In this document: positions 47,946 to 59,385 of the stretch, in pieces
How positions within the stretch are numbered: the first letter of the stretch is position 1
Layout: the number at the start of each line of letters is the position of its first letter
Assembly (NCBI GenBank): GCA_039881145.1
Contig: JAYKKI010000067.1
Location: 2,241,001 to 2,305,000, forward strand
Source: Druceiella hillmani
Taxonomy: Eukaryota; Arthropoda; Insecta; Lepidoptera; Hepialidae
DNA: 64,000 nucleotides
Reading direction: 5' to 3'
The notes under the pieces: model-generated
Databases searched by the model: none
What the model was told of the DNA's origin: nothing
What the model saw: only the letters and a program-made list of their open reading frames with translations
Program-made: the position numbers and the translations under genes

Positions 47946-48665
47946 TCTATTAATAATCCCGATTTGTTTTGCTATGTTTGTGGCGAGTTTAGGCCGAAAT
48001 CGAAAAATGCCGCTTTCTGACTTAATTAAGAAGTGTAACCTAGTTAATTTTAACCATAACGTATTACATCAAGATAAATCGTCGGTTCTTAGAGTGCGCT
48101 GGTTAAGGTGTTATACCTACTTCGACAGTTGGTATAATGGAGGCATGAAACAAATACTTTTTGGTACTCCAATGTAATAGATGTGGATGGATTTCTATCA
48201 TTGTCATTGAATCGTGATATAAATGGAATCATGACGCTATTTCTGTCTAACGCAATTAATGGAGTTTTCTAAGAAACCTAAGCGAAGTATTAAATATACC
48301 AATGTGTCATCTGTTAGAAAATCTCAGTCACATTTTGACATTTTAACTGCTCCTGAGTGCCCAGTTCAATGTTCAGTTCAAACTGGAGGTAATTCTATTT
48401 CGACATACTTTGAAAATCCTGATGATCAGGAATTTATAAGGAAAAACGCATCGGAGCCACTTTTTTACCCAAACCAGGCTCAGTGATCTGGTAAGAGATT
48501 TGAATTTACTCATCGATAAAGCAGAATTATTGAGTTCAAGATTACAATAATGGAACCAATGCCAACCGGATGTCAAGGTAACTTTCTACCGGAGAAGACA
48601 TAGTTCATTAGTTCCATTTTATTCTGAAGAAGAAGGCTCTGTTTACAATATCTTAATGTCTGTCC
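47945..48665 (+). pseudogene. Relic of a repetitive insect protein with N-terminal CxxC (CYVCGEF) region
   Basis: In successive frames: NPDLFCYVCGEFRPKSKN (47955-48010; Cys codons at 47970 and 47979), SDLIKKCNLVNFNHNVLHQDKS (48016-48080), RWLRCYTYFDSWYNGGM then FGTPM (48100-48175), RYFCLTQLMEFSKKPKRSIKY (about 48236-48298), then EPLFYPNQAQ and, after a shift, LSDLVRDLNLLIDKAELLSS then DVKVTFYRRRHSSL and YSEEEGSVYN (to 48655). The order fits a large family of uncharacterised insect proteins (FCYVCGEx...DQDKSW...FGVPMxWREP...YFC...IKYPN...LVRDLxLSK). I remember it as highly repetitive, especially in aphids and relatives. The function is unknown to me. This copy has several frameshifts. Confidence 0.72.
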
Positions 48666-48756
48666 GTCTGCCCGCCAGTTTATCAAATCCCTATATATTA
48701 TTCCAAATATTAAATATATCTGGCGTTAATTTTGTAGAAATTCATTATTTACAACT

Positions 48757-48862
48757 AAATGAAACTACGTGATGTAGTACTATTTCTACTTTATTTAAAT
48801 TGTTAACCACGACCTAGGTTTCGTTGTACGACAATATCTTCAGGTGGGCTATTAGCAAAAAT
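48757..48862. mobile_element. TAAATGAAACTACGTGATGT element, copy in duplication B
   Basis: CTAAATGAAACTACGTGATG through CACGACCTAGGTTTCGTTGT to TCAGGTGGGCTATTAGCAAA. The left-hand homologous region of copy A (39090-39150) lacks it. I see no clear target-site duplication. Confidence 0.85.
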
Positions 48863-49369
48863 TTTTCCTGCAATTCTAAATCAGTGTCCATAAAAAAATT
48901 AATAAATTATTTCAGCTACTACATGAAAAGTGGCCAAGAAATTTATTTAATGCGTCAAGTTTCATTGAAAGATATTCAAAGTAGGAAGAGTAGTTGGAGT
49001 TCCATTTGTCATTTTTAAGTTCACTTTGTGAAATTGAGCTTCAAGTTCCTTTACATCATTATTTGATTAAAACATTTTTTGTGCTGATTTTTCTCTTTTT
49101 CTCTTTTATAGGCAACATTTATATGATAATTTTAATTTTATCGTATTACTAATTCAGTTGTAATTGACTAAAGAACTGGTTTCTTCTACCGAGAATACCA
49201 CTCACATTTACATTAATCACAATAGTAATAAGTAGCCTGTAATAAGTTTAGAGGAACAAATAAATTTCAGTAAGTTTTGTCAAAACTTATTCAACGAAAA
49301 TATAAGATTGCGTATTAGATCAAATATATTTATTTCACGTAAATATTATTGTACAGCATCTAAACATGG

Positions 49370-49765
49370 GTCAATTTTTAGAGTTTTGTGCCTCAAAAGG
49401 AAATTCCTTCTTTTCTTGTAGGATCACTTCGTTGTCCGTCTATCTGTTAAGACCTTTCTACTCAGAAACGCGTTAAGATGTCAAGTTGAAATCAATATCA
49501 AATACTTAGATCTACGCTCCCTTGGAACTGTAAATAAATCAAACTTCTAAATCAACTAAATAAAAGACCCCTAAAAACACGACTATTTATGTGGCATATT
49601 TTATTACTTGTAAATAAATCAATCTATAGGGTAATTCCCGTTGTTCTATAATTGTAAAATTTAGTCAATAATCAAGGTTTACAGCGCAACTAAAGGAAAA
49701 CATTAGAAAATTGTCAATTTGTAGTTATATCAAAAAAAAAAGAAAAAAAAAAAAAAAAAAAAATG

Positions 49766-49812
<47 letters not shown>

Positions 49813-49990
49813 TACATATACGAGTACGCTGTGAAAGATATAATTGGCAATATATTGTCGTTCTAAAAAATAATTCAATAGGAATATTATTTACCCATTA
49901 AATGTTTATAAATGCCTAAATGTGAAAGAAACCCTCATAACCCGAGTTCCGCTCATGCTGGACAGGTTTTTTTTATATAAAAACTGAAAA
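49370..49990 (+). repeat. Dispersed insect repeat, unsplit copy
   Basis: The copy runs from GGGTCAATTTTTAGAGTTTT and GTGCCTCAAAAGGAAATTCC through TGTAGGATCACTTCGTTGTC, AGAAACGCGTTAAGATGTCA, CCCTTGGAACTG, TCAAACTTCTAAATCAACTA, CTATAGGGTAATTCCCGTTG and TCAATTTGTAGTTATATCAA to ACCCGAGTTCCGCTCATGCT, GGACAG and poly-T near 49975. The order of words fits the remembered GGTTCCGTACCTCAAAAGG ... CACTTGGCCGGTTTTTT insect repeat. It contains a poly-A and an (AT)n run (49731-49807). No coding capacity is recognised. Confidence 0.65.
49731..49807. repeat. Poly-A followed by (AT)n
   Basis: About 30 mostly-A bases (49731-49763) run into about 40 bases of AT (49768-49807). Confidence 0.97.
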
Positions 49991-52054
49991 GAATGTTCTT
50001 TTTAATTTGTTATGTTGGATAAGTAAACTGTGAATAATTTTGCCTTAAAATTGTCAATTTTTAAAGTTCTGAAATCAAACAATGGACCCGCATAATTTCA
50101 TCTTTTTCGCCCATCCACAAAACTATCTTACTGTTTCTACAGCTTCAAACTGAGAATACGTATGCTTCAGATGAGTAATGTAAATACTTCAGATGGATAT
50201 CTCGATTAATTAAGAATAGAATATTAAATTAATAATGCCGTCCTCTCCGCTACAATTGGGAAAAATATAATTTAAGTAAATCTTTCATATGGTTGTAACC
50301 GCACTTTTTATGGAGGGGTATAAAAATATTATTGAATTTACTTCAATTTTATTTTTATACCCCTCATCATTATATGCTTCTCATCGGACATGTTGCTGGA
50401 AAAATCTGTAACGCGCGTATCGCGTCGGAATGCTACGCTCCAATAGAGCATAATCAATAAACTGGACACCCCAATGCAGATATCATTGGGGGTAATGTCA
50501 TTTAAATACGGAATAGAATTTGAAGCAAAGCGATTCAGAAAAAACATTTATCCAAAAAGGCTATAAAATGGTCATTTTGTTAAAATGATTGAGATATAAC
50601 TTAAAATTTTCTATTTGATTTAAATTTTCAGATAATTTTGTTTGCTAAATTGTAGAATACCTACAGGATGTAACAATAAATATAATTGTCTATCATTAAT
50701 TCGGATTTCTACAAAAGTTAGCTCCACGTCTCATCCAGCAGTTAGATCGAGTAGTTAAACGGTGTTAGAAGTTATTAAAATAAAAATGTCAACAGAAGCC
50801 TTCGAAGACACAGAGCAAGAATAAATAAATTTTGACATTTAGTTTTGTAAACGACGCGATGAGTAACTGCGAATGTCGTTTGAAAGAAAAACTATGAGGA
50901 ATATTAACAAAAGCTTTTAGAAAAGCCTTTTTATGTCATTTCAAATAAATGACATACAAATGTTTAAGAAAGGTTTTAAACGAGAAATTAAAAATTATTT
51001 CACCGACAATTCGCTTTTTATCTAATTCTGACTCCCGACTTCGAATGGAATAATTGAAACGAAAAATATATTCTAGAATCATCTAAATATCTACCTCTTA
51101 CAATGACTTTTTCTTCTACAGTTGAAAAAATCCCTTCTATCAAATTTACTAGAAAATATTTCTTTAATAGCAATAAATCCATCAAAAGACAGACAAAAGA
51201 AAAAATAAAATAACTTTCCTTTCAAGTTTCGTAGTTAATGAAAAAGTACATAAAATGTTTAGCTCAGGCATTTAATAACTGTCGTTTCGAATAAACAAAA
51301 TTTAAGATTTCGTAACACTTTATTTATAATAACAATTTTGACTATTATCACTTATTATTCATAGACTATCTATTCTTAAATATTTTCAAAGCCAAGGCAT
51401 TCCATAAATAGTAACGAGTCGCAAGCTCGGTAAAATGATTTACACTAATTACGACACCAAACATAAGTAAATAAACAACGATTGCTTTCCCAGCGCCCCA
51501 AAAAGAAAATGCGAGAGGACTGTTTTTCCATGCGTTGTAAGACGGTTTCTAATAACGTCGTTTGACCTTGCTTCAGGATCTCATGACTTAAGGGAAACAA
51601 CGAGATCGGACGATAATTGAGAATCACTTGTCGAAAATTAATTGTTTCTCAGCTTCATTCTAATTTAATTACATCCTTCTTATTTGGATACATTTAAAAA
51701 TAAAATACTGTCTCATTATCTAGAGCGTGTAGATAGTTAAATCGGCCTTTTTTACGATACTTAAGGAAATCAAACCTAAGACGTTTTTGTAAAGCATTAA
51801 TGAAATCTGTCAGGCAAAAATGGTACACGCAATACAACGGTTTAGATCCATATAACAATTTAAGATTACATAGTATATCTATTAAACTATTTACAAATTG
51901 TAATTTTTTTATAACGTAAATTAATTATCAACTCTTCATACACAGCATATTAGAAAATTATAAAAATATATAATCATCCTTTCAGTTTTGTGTGAGCTTC
52001 TAAAAATTATATAATTTCCATAATTTAGGTCGAGCATTTTCGTAAATAAGTTGG

Positions 52055-52057
<3 letters not shown>

Positions 52058-52121
<64 letters not shown>

Positions 52122-52122
52122 A

Positions 52123-52197
<75 letters not shown>
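52058..52197. repeat. Long (AT)n microsatellite with (GT)n island
   Basis: About 140 bases of AT carry a TGTGTGTGTGTATGTACATA interruption. The homologous position in copy A (about 43870) has no array, only GGGGAAGAATATATTG. The Ile/Tyr-rich open frames here are artefacts. Confidence 0.97.
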
Positions 52198-52199
<2 letters not shown>

Positions 52200-53500
52200 T
52201 TATATGTTTAGCACGTGCAGTAACTTGTATTATGTTTTATCACAGATCAGACACGAGAATGATCTCGAACGGAACCCTATACCGTTTTTCCTGATGAGGT
52301 ATAAAATCTTAAAAACTGAAAAACATTTCAAGAAAGAACTGTTTTCATATAGCTTCCCGGTAATACTTTACGAACACCAAGTGAGAAATTCGTGGCGACG
52401 TCTGCCTATCCTTGTTAGCTCTACGATTGAGTTGTACACATTGTTAATGGTTTTCCCGTTTTCCAATCTCTGCTCAAAAAGCACTACTCTCTTTGTTTGT
52501 AAATATCCAACAGACATCTTTATATAAGTCCCGTGATTCTTAAGAACAAAATAATTAATAAGTACTACGACAAAAACTTAAAAAATTAAGAAAAAAAATT
52601 ACCAAGTGCGTCTTTTAGAAGCACATTTCCAAAGTAAAGGAAAATTGTTATTCAGAGAGTGAAATTTTGTATAGGTGCAGGATTGATACGCGCATTTCAG
52701 AAAAACTTGCAAATTGGAAAAAAAAAATTTTTTACAATATTTCAACTCCTCATTTTTCCGTTTGCAAAATTTTCTTAAACAATTCATACTATGGCTGTTT
52801 TTGGAAAAAAACAACTCAATGTTAACTTTCTTCTTTGTTTAGTAAATTGTTTGCGAATGCATTATAAAAATAATAAAGTCTAGAAATATTCGTAAGCATC
52901 CTATAGGTGGAGTTTAAATAAAATCATTTCAATTACATTTTTCACAACAGTCCATGTATTTTTATTGGAACCTCTTTTTCAATATCCAAAAATAGCATAA
53001 AATCGAAATCTGTCAAAAACTCTAAATGAATTTTTAATGACTACAGTGTTTTTATATAATAATTTCTGAAAAAAATTCCAAAAGTTACTGTAATCCAAAT
53101 ATTTGGCTATAAAATTGTAAATTCGAGAATAAATATATATGCCCATATGACACAAAGTGGCTGTAAAGGCAAGATTAGGGAAAGTTGGAGAAACATTTTG
53201 GAAAATCTCTCATTAAAATAAATATTCATGAGCTTACGCGCTTAGGTTCAATTAAATAAATTAAACATTTAGGCGGTTTACTGGACCAAATGCTTGAAAT
53301 TGAGCACAATCACTATTTTTTTTGCTTGAATCAGCCATCTGTGAAATGTACATTTTCAACAGTGTATTTCCAAATGATTCATAATTAATTGTCTCATACT
53401 TAGAGAAGATCTACAAATTGCTATATTTATGTTTATTCTGACAATTTTTATTTTCAAATAACCACATTTACACGCTATTTCGAGCAATAATGTAAAGCTA
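52200..53500. other. Inner part of duplication copy B, no recognised gene
   Basis: 52250-52560 matches 44130-44420 of copy A. It includes AGCTTCCCGGTAATACTTTA and TGGTTTTCCCGTTTTCCAAT, compared with AGCTTTCCGGTAATACTTAC and TAGTTTTCCCGTTTTCCATT in A. From 52650 to 53500 copy B holds extra sequence that I could not place in copy A, perhaps an insertion of about 0.9 kb. Confidence 0.5.
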
Positions 53501-53504
53501 ATAT

Positions 53505-53509
53505 TAATA

Positions 53510-53540
<31 letters not shown>
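53505..53540. repeat. (ATA)n / (AAT)n trinucleotide repeat
   Basis: About 36 bases of ATA/AAT units. Confidence 0.95.
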
Positions 53541-54777
53541 TACGTAATAGCCTTGAAAAGTAAATTTCGTATTTAAAATTAAGGAATGTCTCTACTCCAG
53601 TCGTATGAGAGTATTTTATCAAGCACACATTTTTATTTACCTTTAAACTTTTTACCAATATTGTCACTCAATTGCATACCCAATTATTGTCACTCAAAAA
53701 TATTGACCACATTACTTTTATGACAGCGCAACGCTCTCAATTACATCACAATGGAAGCAGAAAATGCTAAGGTACTTAAACAAATTACAAAATGATCCAT
53801 TCGCTTATTGAAATATACCATGAAAATGTAGCGATACCCAATATAAAAATACATTTTTTGTATGGTGGGAAGCTCTATTGTTTTGACTTTATCACACATC
53901 TTTTACGCACAGCCAATTACACCATAAACTCCATTATGTACAAACTTAAAGTTTCACCTGAATAAATTAATTATGCATCCAACATGAAAGTAGAAATGAA
54001 ATCTCTCAAAAAGCTCAGAATTATAAATTTGGTCGAAAACCATTCTCCTGCTTTTAAAAGGAAAGTCATCTTGGATTGGGAAATTATACCACTAAGGAAC
54101 CATTATGATTAAACTCAATTTTATGTTCCAGAAAATCGAAAAATGTCTCCCAGCAGCAGTCTTCTACTGTTATTACCAGGAAAATGGCATCAAACATATG
54201 CATTAGAATATTTATTGCAACACGTATGTTAAACAAACTGCAATACAATTGATATATAAAATGCATAGATAATAATGGATATATAAAATAATATATAAAA
54301 TCAATAGTACGCATCCGTATAAAGCTGACACTTTCGAAAACGGAGCTTTAAAATGAAAAAAGGAAATTAATTTTTTATTAAAAAACCGATCCCAATGATA
54401 CCCCATTTGATGGAATGCAACTTTACATATATGAAGAGTAAGTTAAAAAATATGATTTAAATAACGTGTCATATTGAATGGATCTTGATAGAAAGCATGT
54501 GCTTGTAACATTTCATATACATAGGTTTACAAATATAGAAACCGTGGAGTAGTGACAGACGGATAGACGAATGGACGGATGGAGAAAATGGCATGATGAA
54601 ATTAGAAGCATTACTTGGTTCTCTATGGAATTTTAATAAAAAACGATATCAATCCCAACGCCAATATGTTATCAACGTTGGGTACGTTCTACGTGCTGAA
54701 TAAGAGACAACTTTTTTCGAATTGCAAAGTCACCTCCGACCATGCGCAAAATGAAAAAAAATTTAAATTATATAAAA

Positions 54778-55190
54778 AGAGCCTCGAAATTTACTCTGCG
54801 CGACTAAAGAATTAGTCATAACTGCGCAGTGGAAAGACTTACGTCGTCGTGCAGAAATTGAAGCACTCTAAAATGTAAGCTAAGTTCCCACAAGTGTTAA
54901 CGATGAAACGCTCTTGTTGTCCGCTTTTATATCTCGTGACTCAAGTGTTGCTGTAAAAGTAGTGTATGATGTATGTTATGAAAACAGACCGCTATACGTC
55001 GCCTGTTAATGCACTTACGTCATCGTGCACCTACGTCATCAAGCGGGAGGAAAGTCGAAAAGAACCTCGAAATTCATTCTACGCGACCAAAGTATCAATC
55101 TTAACTTGGCAACGGAAAGGATTACACGAGTTATTTGTACCTCGTCGTGTAGATATTGAGGCGCTCTAAAAAGTAATCTAAGCAATAAAA
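54778..55190. repeat. Direct repeat pair, about 280 bp apart
   Basis: The segment AGAGCCTCGAAATTTACTCT ... TCGTCGTGCAGAAATTGAAG then CACTCTAAAATGTAA (54778-54880) recurs in diverged form as AGAACCTCGAAATTCATTCT ... TCGTCGTGTAGATATTGAGG then CGCTCTAAAAAGTAA (55060-55180). Between them ACGTCATCGTGCACCTACGT is itself a small duplication. Confidence 0.8.
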
Positions 55191-55570
55191 CTAAGTTATC
55201 GAGTGAAAAGTTGTGCTGGAGACAATTTACAAAACCTTCTAAAATTGCTTCTTTCAGGTAAAGCCGCGCAATTACGAAAGTATTCGTTTCCAGAGGCACC
55301 CTGGTGGTCCACAAAAGACGTTTTCACGAAAAAAATACAATAGTGTAGCGGTGCCACCGCCCAAACTTTTTTTTACATATAATTAAAATGAAATCGTTCC
55401 GAGACTTGATAATTAATATGAAACCGTTCCGATTTGACATATAATTAAAATGAAACATTTAATAACGTTACCAGGGAATCTAGTAGTTAATTGTTTAAAT
55501 TTTTATATTTACTGAAATGGATATAGAACCTTACATATAATATCTTTTGTTTTGTTTGATTTGTTATGTA
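55191..55570. other. AT-rich stretch with a small tandem repeat
   Basis: TATAATTAAAATGAAA..CGTTCCGA-type words recur at about 55376-55460 (ACATATAATTAAAATGAAAT, then AATTAATATGAAACCGTTCC, then CATATAATTAAAATGAAACA). No gene is recognised. Confidence 0.5.
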
Positions 55571-55775
55571 CTAGCTTCCGCCCGTAAATTAGTTCGGGTG
55601 GATTAATGTGATGTGGCATGTTTGTGTCGGTCCAGACTGATTTATTTCTGTTTAAATTTTTTCACAGTCCGCTCGCATTGAGTAGTAACATCGTGGTCAA
55701 GTTATAAATAAGAAAACATATTGTATGCTATTCCCCGGGAACTCGCATGGATTTGGAAATTCTGTATAGACGGTA
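55571..55775. repeat. Possible copy of the TAGCTTCCGCCCGCGACTTCG dispersed insect repeat
   Basis: CTAGCTTCCGCCCGTAAATT then AGTTCGGGTGGA resembles the start of a dispersed repeat that I recall in moths and other insects (CTAGCTTYTGCCCGCGACTT then CGTCCGCGTGGA). GCTATTCCCCGGGAACTCGC downstream fits the CCCCGGGA word of the same repeat. It is diverged, and the match is from memory only. Confidence 0.45.
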
Positions 55776-57490
55776 TGAGTAAATACATGCTAAATTCATA
55801 CAGAATTTTCCTTAGAATACTAACCGATGAAGCAGGAACTTAGGGAGCATCATAAGTAATGGATGCTTTTATATAATGCCTCAAGAACTATTTTAAGTTT
55901 TGAGATAACAAATTTTAATTTTGCTTTTATAACATTAGATATAATACGTACTATTCTCCTATCTTAAACGGTTTGCTTGATGCTATATTTAGTGACAGGA
56001 AACTTTTCTTTAAAATAATAAGAAAAAAGATCTATCCTTAATTACGCCAATTAGTGATAATTGAAGCTCACAATAGCTCCAACGCACTTTATTCTGCTCA
56101 GCATCTCTGTTCTAAAAGTACGTTTAAATTTATCTCGAATCTGCGCATTAATTAACGGAGGACTTGTTAATTGGACAATGCCCTTGTTGCGGCGCCAACG
56201 AACATCGGCGAGAGAAGTATTTTTTAAGTGTCCCTTTTTCCACTCATTGCAATTTTTATTCGCATTTAACAATGGCCTTTAATTATGGACGCTTTAATTG
56301 AGTTTAATACTTTGTATTTGAGTGCTAGGAAACGAAATAGAGAAATTATTTTTAGGTGACGGGAATACTGGCAGTAAATTCTATGTAAAGGTTTTGTAAG
56401 GACATTTAGTTAGATTTTCCTTGAGGGAAAAATTCAACGTTACTAGTTATGAACCAAACAATGAATAATGTTTTACATCATTGAAGAGATACACGATTTT
56501 ATCGTTCAGTGTAAAAATCAATACAAATTGTGTAGATATCTATTTATATTCATTTTTTATTATATTAAATTATATTCTAAAATCGTACGTACGAAAAATA
56601 TTACTCGATGCAAATTAACACGTAGAAATCCAATCACATGGGTTTTTTTTAAAGTTTGCAAATTAATTATTCATAACTATCCTTATTACACGTATATTCA
56701 TTGTTAATTTTATGGAAGAAATGAAAATAACAATTATTACGAATATTAAGTGATTTATGCCTGCAGTCTTCTCTGTACTTTTGATAAACACACCAAAAAT
56801 TAACATTACTTAATGATACTATGTTTAAAGAATGTTTTTTTTCAGTTATAGAAACAATATAATGGTCTAAAGTTATATTTCAATAAATAATATTATAACA
56901 TTAATTTCAATAAATATCACAGATACCATTATAAAATATTTATATAACCTAACCAATAGTTGAATTTAATATAGTGCCATATGTTGGTGAAACCCAAGGG
57001 AATTATCACTAATTGATCTATCACTTGACACAAAAACATTTCGCTTCAATAGGTCTCCACAGAACACACAGAACCATGGGGTTTGAGAAAAAGACGAATT
57101 TAGAATAATTCAAATACATTATTGATGTGAAACATCTAATGGCGCATTTGGATGGGAGTTAAAACTTTCAGGACATCTCGTCTTGCCATTTCTGATGACA
57201 CGTTGTGTAGGCCAGCTTCGTGTCTTCTCGGCTCTTTCCGGCTTAACGCTTCCCTTTCTACTACACTACACACACGCTACTTTACGTGTGCGTGAGTGCA
57301 TAGCTTATTATTTACTAACGTTTACAACTTAACTCATTTATATTGGTATATTACATTAAACTGCGTTAAAACGTTAAAAGCGTTTATTAATTTAAAATAT
57401 GAGTTACAGTAATACACTGAAAAAAATTAGAGGTTCCATACTGTCAGGGGTCCGATGGCGGCTCCATTTATTTTTTTTAGTATCGCCCCA
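55776..57490. other. No recognised gene; one coding-like block on both strands
   Basis: 56051-56282 is open in both directions for 73 codons. The minus reading (KGHLKNTSLADVRWRRNKGI, then VQLTSPPLINAQIRDKFKR) looks more protein-like. I know no homologue. 57130-57290 is GC-richer (TCGGCTCTTTCCGGCTTAAC) with no signature. Confidence 0.35.
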
Positions 57491-57499
57491 TCCATTGTG

Positions 57500-57720
57500 C
57501 CGTCTGGACAAGTATACATAGATTTATATTAAAAGATAGTCCGACCTGTACCTACGGTTATGAGGCAGGGCGTGGAGCACATTATCTTTCATTGCGTAGG
57601 ACATGATTATACGCGTTGAGTTTTACTGAAGAGCATGGATCATGTGAGTGGACCGATTTTTGAGTCATAGCGTTCGCAAAATACGTTCTTGAAAAAATGG
57701 AAGTCTTAAATGGCTCATTA
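57500..57720 (+). pseudogene. C-terminal fragment of a LINE ORF2 (R1/jockey-type zinc-knuckle end)
   Basis: SPTCTYGYEA (about 57540-57570), then in the next frame VEHIIFHCVGHDYTR (about 57569-57613) and, after a gap, VIAFAKYVLEKMEVLNGS (about 57665-57720). The pattern C..C..(ET)VEHxxFxC and a closing FAxxVLxxxE helix is what the last 100 residues of R1- and jockey-like proteins look like. It is a different clade from the other LINEs in this window. Only a short, frameshifted piece remains. Confidence 0.5.
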
Positions 57721-58130
57721 TGAAGGGACAGTCTTTAACCCTATTGGATGGAAGCTTTTTATGGTAAGTATGGGACACCGTTGGGAGACCTTGGAAGTTT
57801 TCCTCTTCTGTACGAGGCGGGTTGTTGGATCTTGGAAGAACCCTCTTCTATACAAGCGCCAGTAAGGACTCTGGGACGACTAGGGTGATGGCTTGCAATA
57901 TTATCTCCCATCCCGATTTCAATAGGTAAAATGCAGGTCGATAATGTACGGAGGTTAGATTCTGCTGTAGGGAGGTTAGTACCTCTGTGATTTATTATTC
58001 ACTGAATATTTATGAATGTTCGTAATGAATGCAGCTTTACAGTATTTTTCTCCAGGCTTGTATTTATAAAAAGTCAGTAGTTATTATTAGGTATGAATTG
58101 CCAAGGATTTAGCAACTTTCTTTTAGTTAT

Positions 58131-58392
58131 ACGAATAATGATGATTAGTTATACGAATAATAATGATTAATTATATGAATAATGATGATTAGTTATACGA
58201 ATAGTAATGATGAGTTATTCGAATAATGATGATTAGTTATACGAATAATGATGATTAGTTATACGAATAATAATGATTAATTATATGAATAATGATGATT
58301 AGTTATATGAATAGTAATGATGAGTTATTCGAATAATGATGATTAGTTATACGAATAATGATGATTAGTTATGCGAATAATGATGATCAGTG
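58131..58392. repeat. 22-bp satellite, 12 units, with 110-bp higher-order period
   Basis: The basic unit is ACGAATAATGATGATTAGTT plus AT, repeated in exact 22-base register from 58131. Variants follow a five-unit pattern (ACGAATAATGATGA, ACGAATAATAATGA, ATGAATAATGATGA, ACGAATAGTAATGA, TCGAATAATGATGA) that occurs twice (from 58131 and from 58241), followed by two further units, the last one ending GATCAG. Confidence 0.97.
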
Positions 58393-59270
58393 GTTAACTG
58401 AGAGAAATCAATACGCAGTCGGCCATTGATTAATACATTCATACTTTTGTTATCTACTTTCGTAGCATAACAACATCTGTGTGATATTAAAAACAATGAA
58501 ATTTGTTCGGGGCCGTGTCGTACCGTCGAATTTAAACGACAGAGTTATTTTTTCGTACACCTTTGATTGGTCAACAAACTCCGAAAAGTCCTTATTTGGA
58601 AAGATCAAGTTGAATAGCCTGCAAATCTATACATTTAATTTACATACAATGTTTGACAGATTTAAATTTTAATTTATTGGCCAAATATATAACACAGAAA
58701 ATTGAAATACTTATGTAACAAAGAAAATATTTTTTTATTTTATGTCGACATTCTAGTCATGATGCAATAATATACATATATCTTCGTAATAAGCGTTACT
58801 AATTCTTTAGTGCATAACTTTATAATGGGAGTCAGCCGCTAATTGGAAGATGTAGAATACGTCGATATGGCCACATGGTGAATAAGAATCATGTAGGACA
58901 TTTGTTCAATTTAGGTAGGACATTTGCTCAATTTATGGACGTGGCGTCTTTTAGACGCTTGCGCCTTCAGGGGCTTTTCGATTCGAAGATCCCCGTATAT
59001 TCGTTTCTGTTAACGTTTCCGTAATTTTTCTAATATTTTTATACATGTTTTGAACATTTTTATTTTGTGAAATTCTCATAGTTCAAGAGGCGATATCTAA
59101 ATAAGAATTAAATATTGATGTTTTAATTGTAATCCGTTTGATAAAACGTGAAAAGACAAAATAAATGACACATCTTCACATATAACTTGCTCGCATAACG
59201 AAAGTTGACGCTAGATTTAATTAATGTGTAATTTAATCCTCTATATGTAGTTTAATCCTCTATCTTTATT
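58393..59270. other. AT-rich stretch, no recognised gene
   Basis: The frame 58481-58672 (+) is short and not recognised. ATTTAGGTAGGACATTTGCT-type words are duplicated at 58897-58935. Possibly the end of an intron before the exon candidate at 59280. Confidence 0.4.
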
Positions 59271-59279
59271 CATTTTCAG

Positions 59280-59338
59280 GTGTAAGAAAATGGAAAAATT
59301 TCATGGATTACTACAAGAAGAAAAAGAAAACTGACTAA
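59280..59338 (+). CDS. Candidate terminal coding exon, about 19 codons
   Basis: A pyrimidine-rich run ending TTATTCATTTTCAG (AG at 59278-59279) is followed by a frame open to TAA at 59336-59338. It reads VRKWKNFMDYYKKKKKTD, a compact basic tail. A canonical AATAAA follows at 59380-59385 and a GT-rich stretch after that. A second frame, one base earlier, is also open to TGA at 59332-59334 (MEKFHGLLQEEKEN), so the phase is uncertain. The good acceptor, stop and poly(A) signal in the right order make this the best host-gene signal in the window, but no upstream exon is identified. Confidence 0.4.
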
Positions 59339-59379
59339 GACCCGATATGGTACTTATGGTTCTCCTCAAATGTATAGTT

Positions 59380-59385
59380 AATAAA
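59380..59385 (+). promoter_or_regulatory. Possible polyadenylation signal AATAAA
   Basis: AATAAA lies 42 bases after the TAA of the exon candidate at 59280, followed by TACAGTAATG and GTAAATGTGTAC. Because AATAAA is common in AT-rich DNA, it only counts together with the acceptor and stop. Confidence 0.35.

Larger units (their letters stand above)
48600..54790 (+). repeat. Segmental duplication, copy B
   Basis: Homologue of 38975-46265 in the same orientation. Copy B has the dispersed repeat at 49370 unsplit, lacks the LINE and the 45160 insertion, and has its own 48757 insertion and longer (AT)n arrays at 49768 and 52058. Its left edge overlaps the end of the CYVCGEF relic, and its right edge is followed by a local 280-bp repeat (54778-55190). 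Confidence 0.9.

Noticed and set aside
53356..53667. 103-codon minus-strand frame
   Set aside because: It contains a run of Tyr from the (ATA)n repeat and no conserved phrase; the paralogous part of copy A does not keep the frame.
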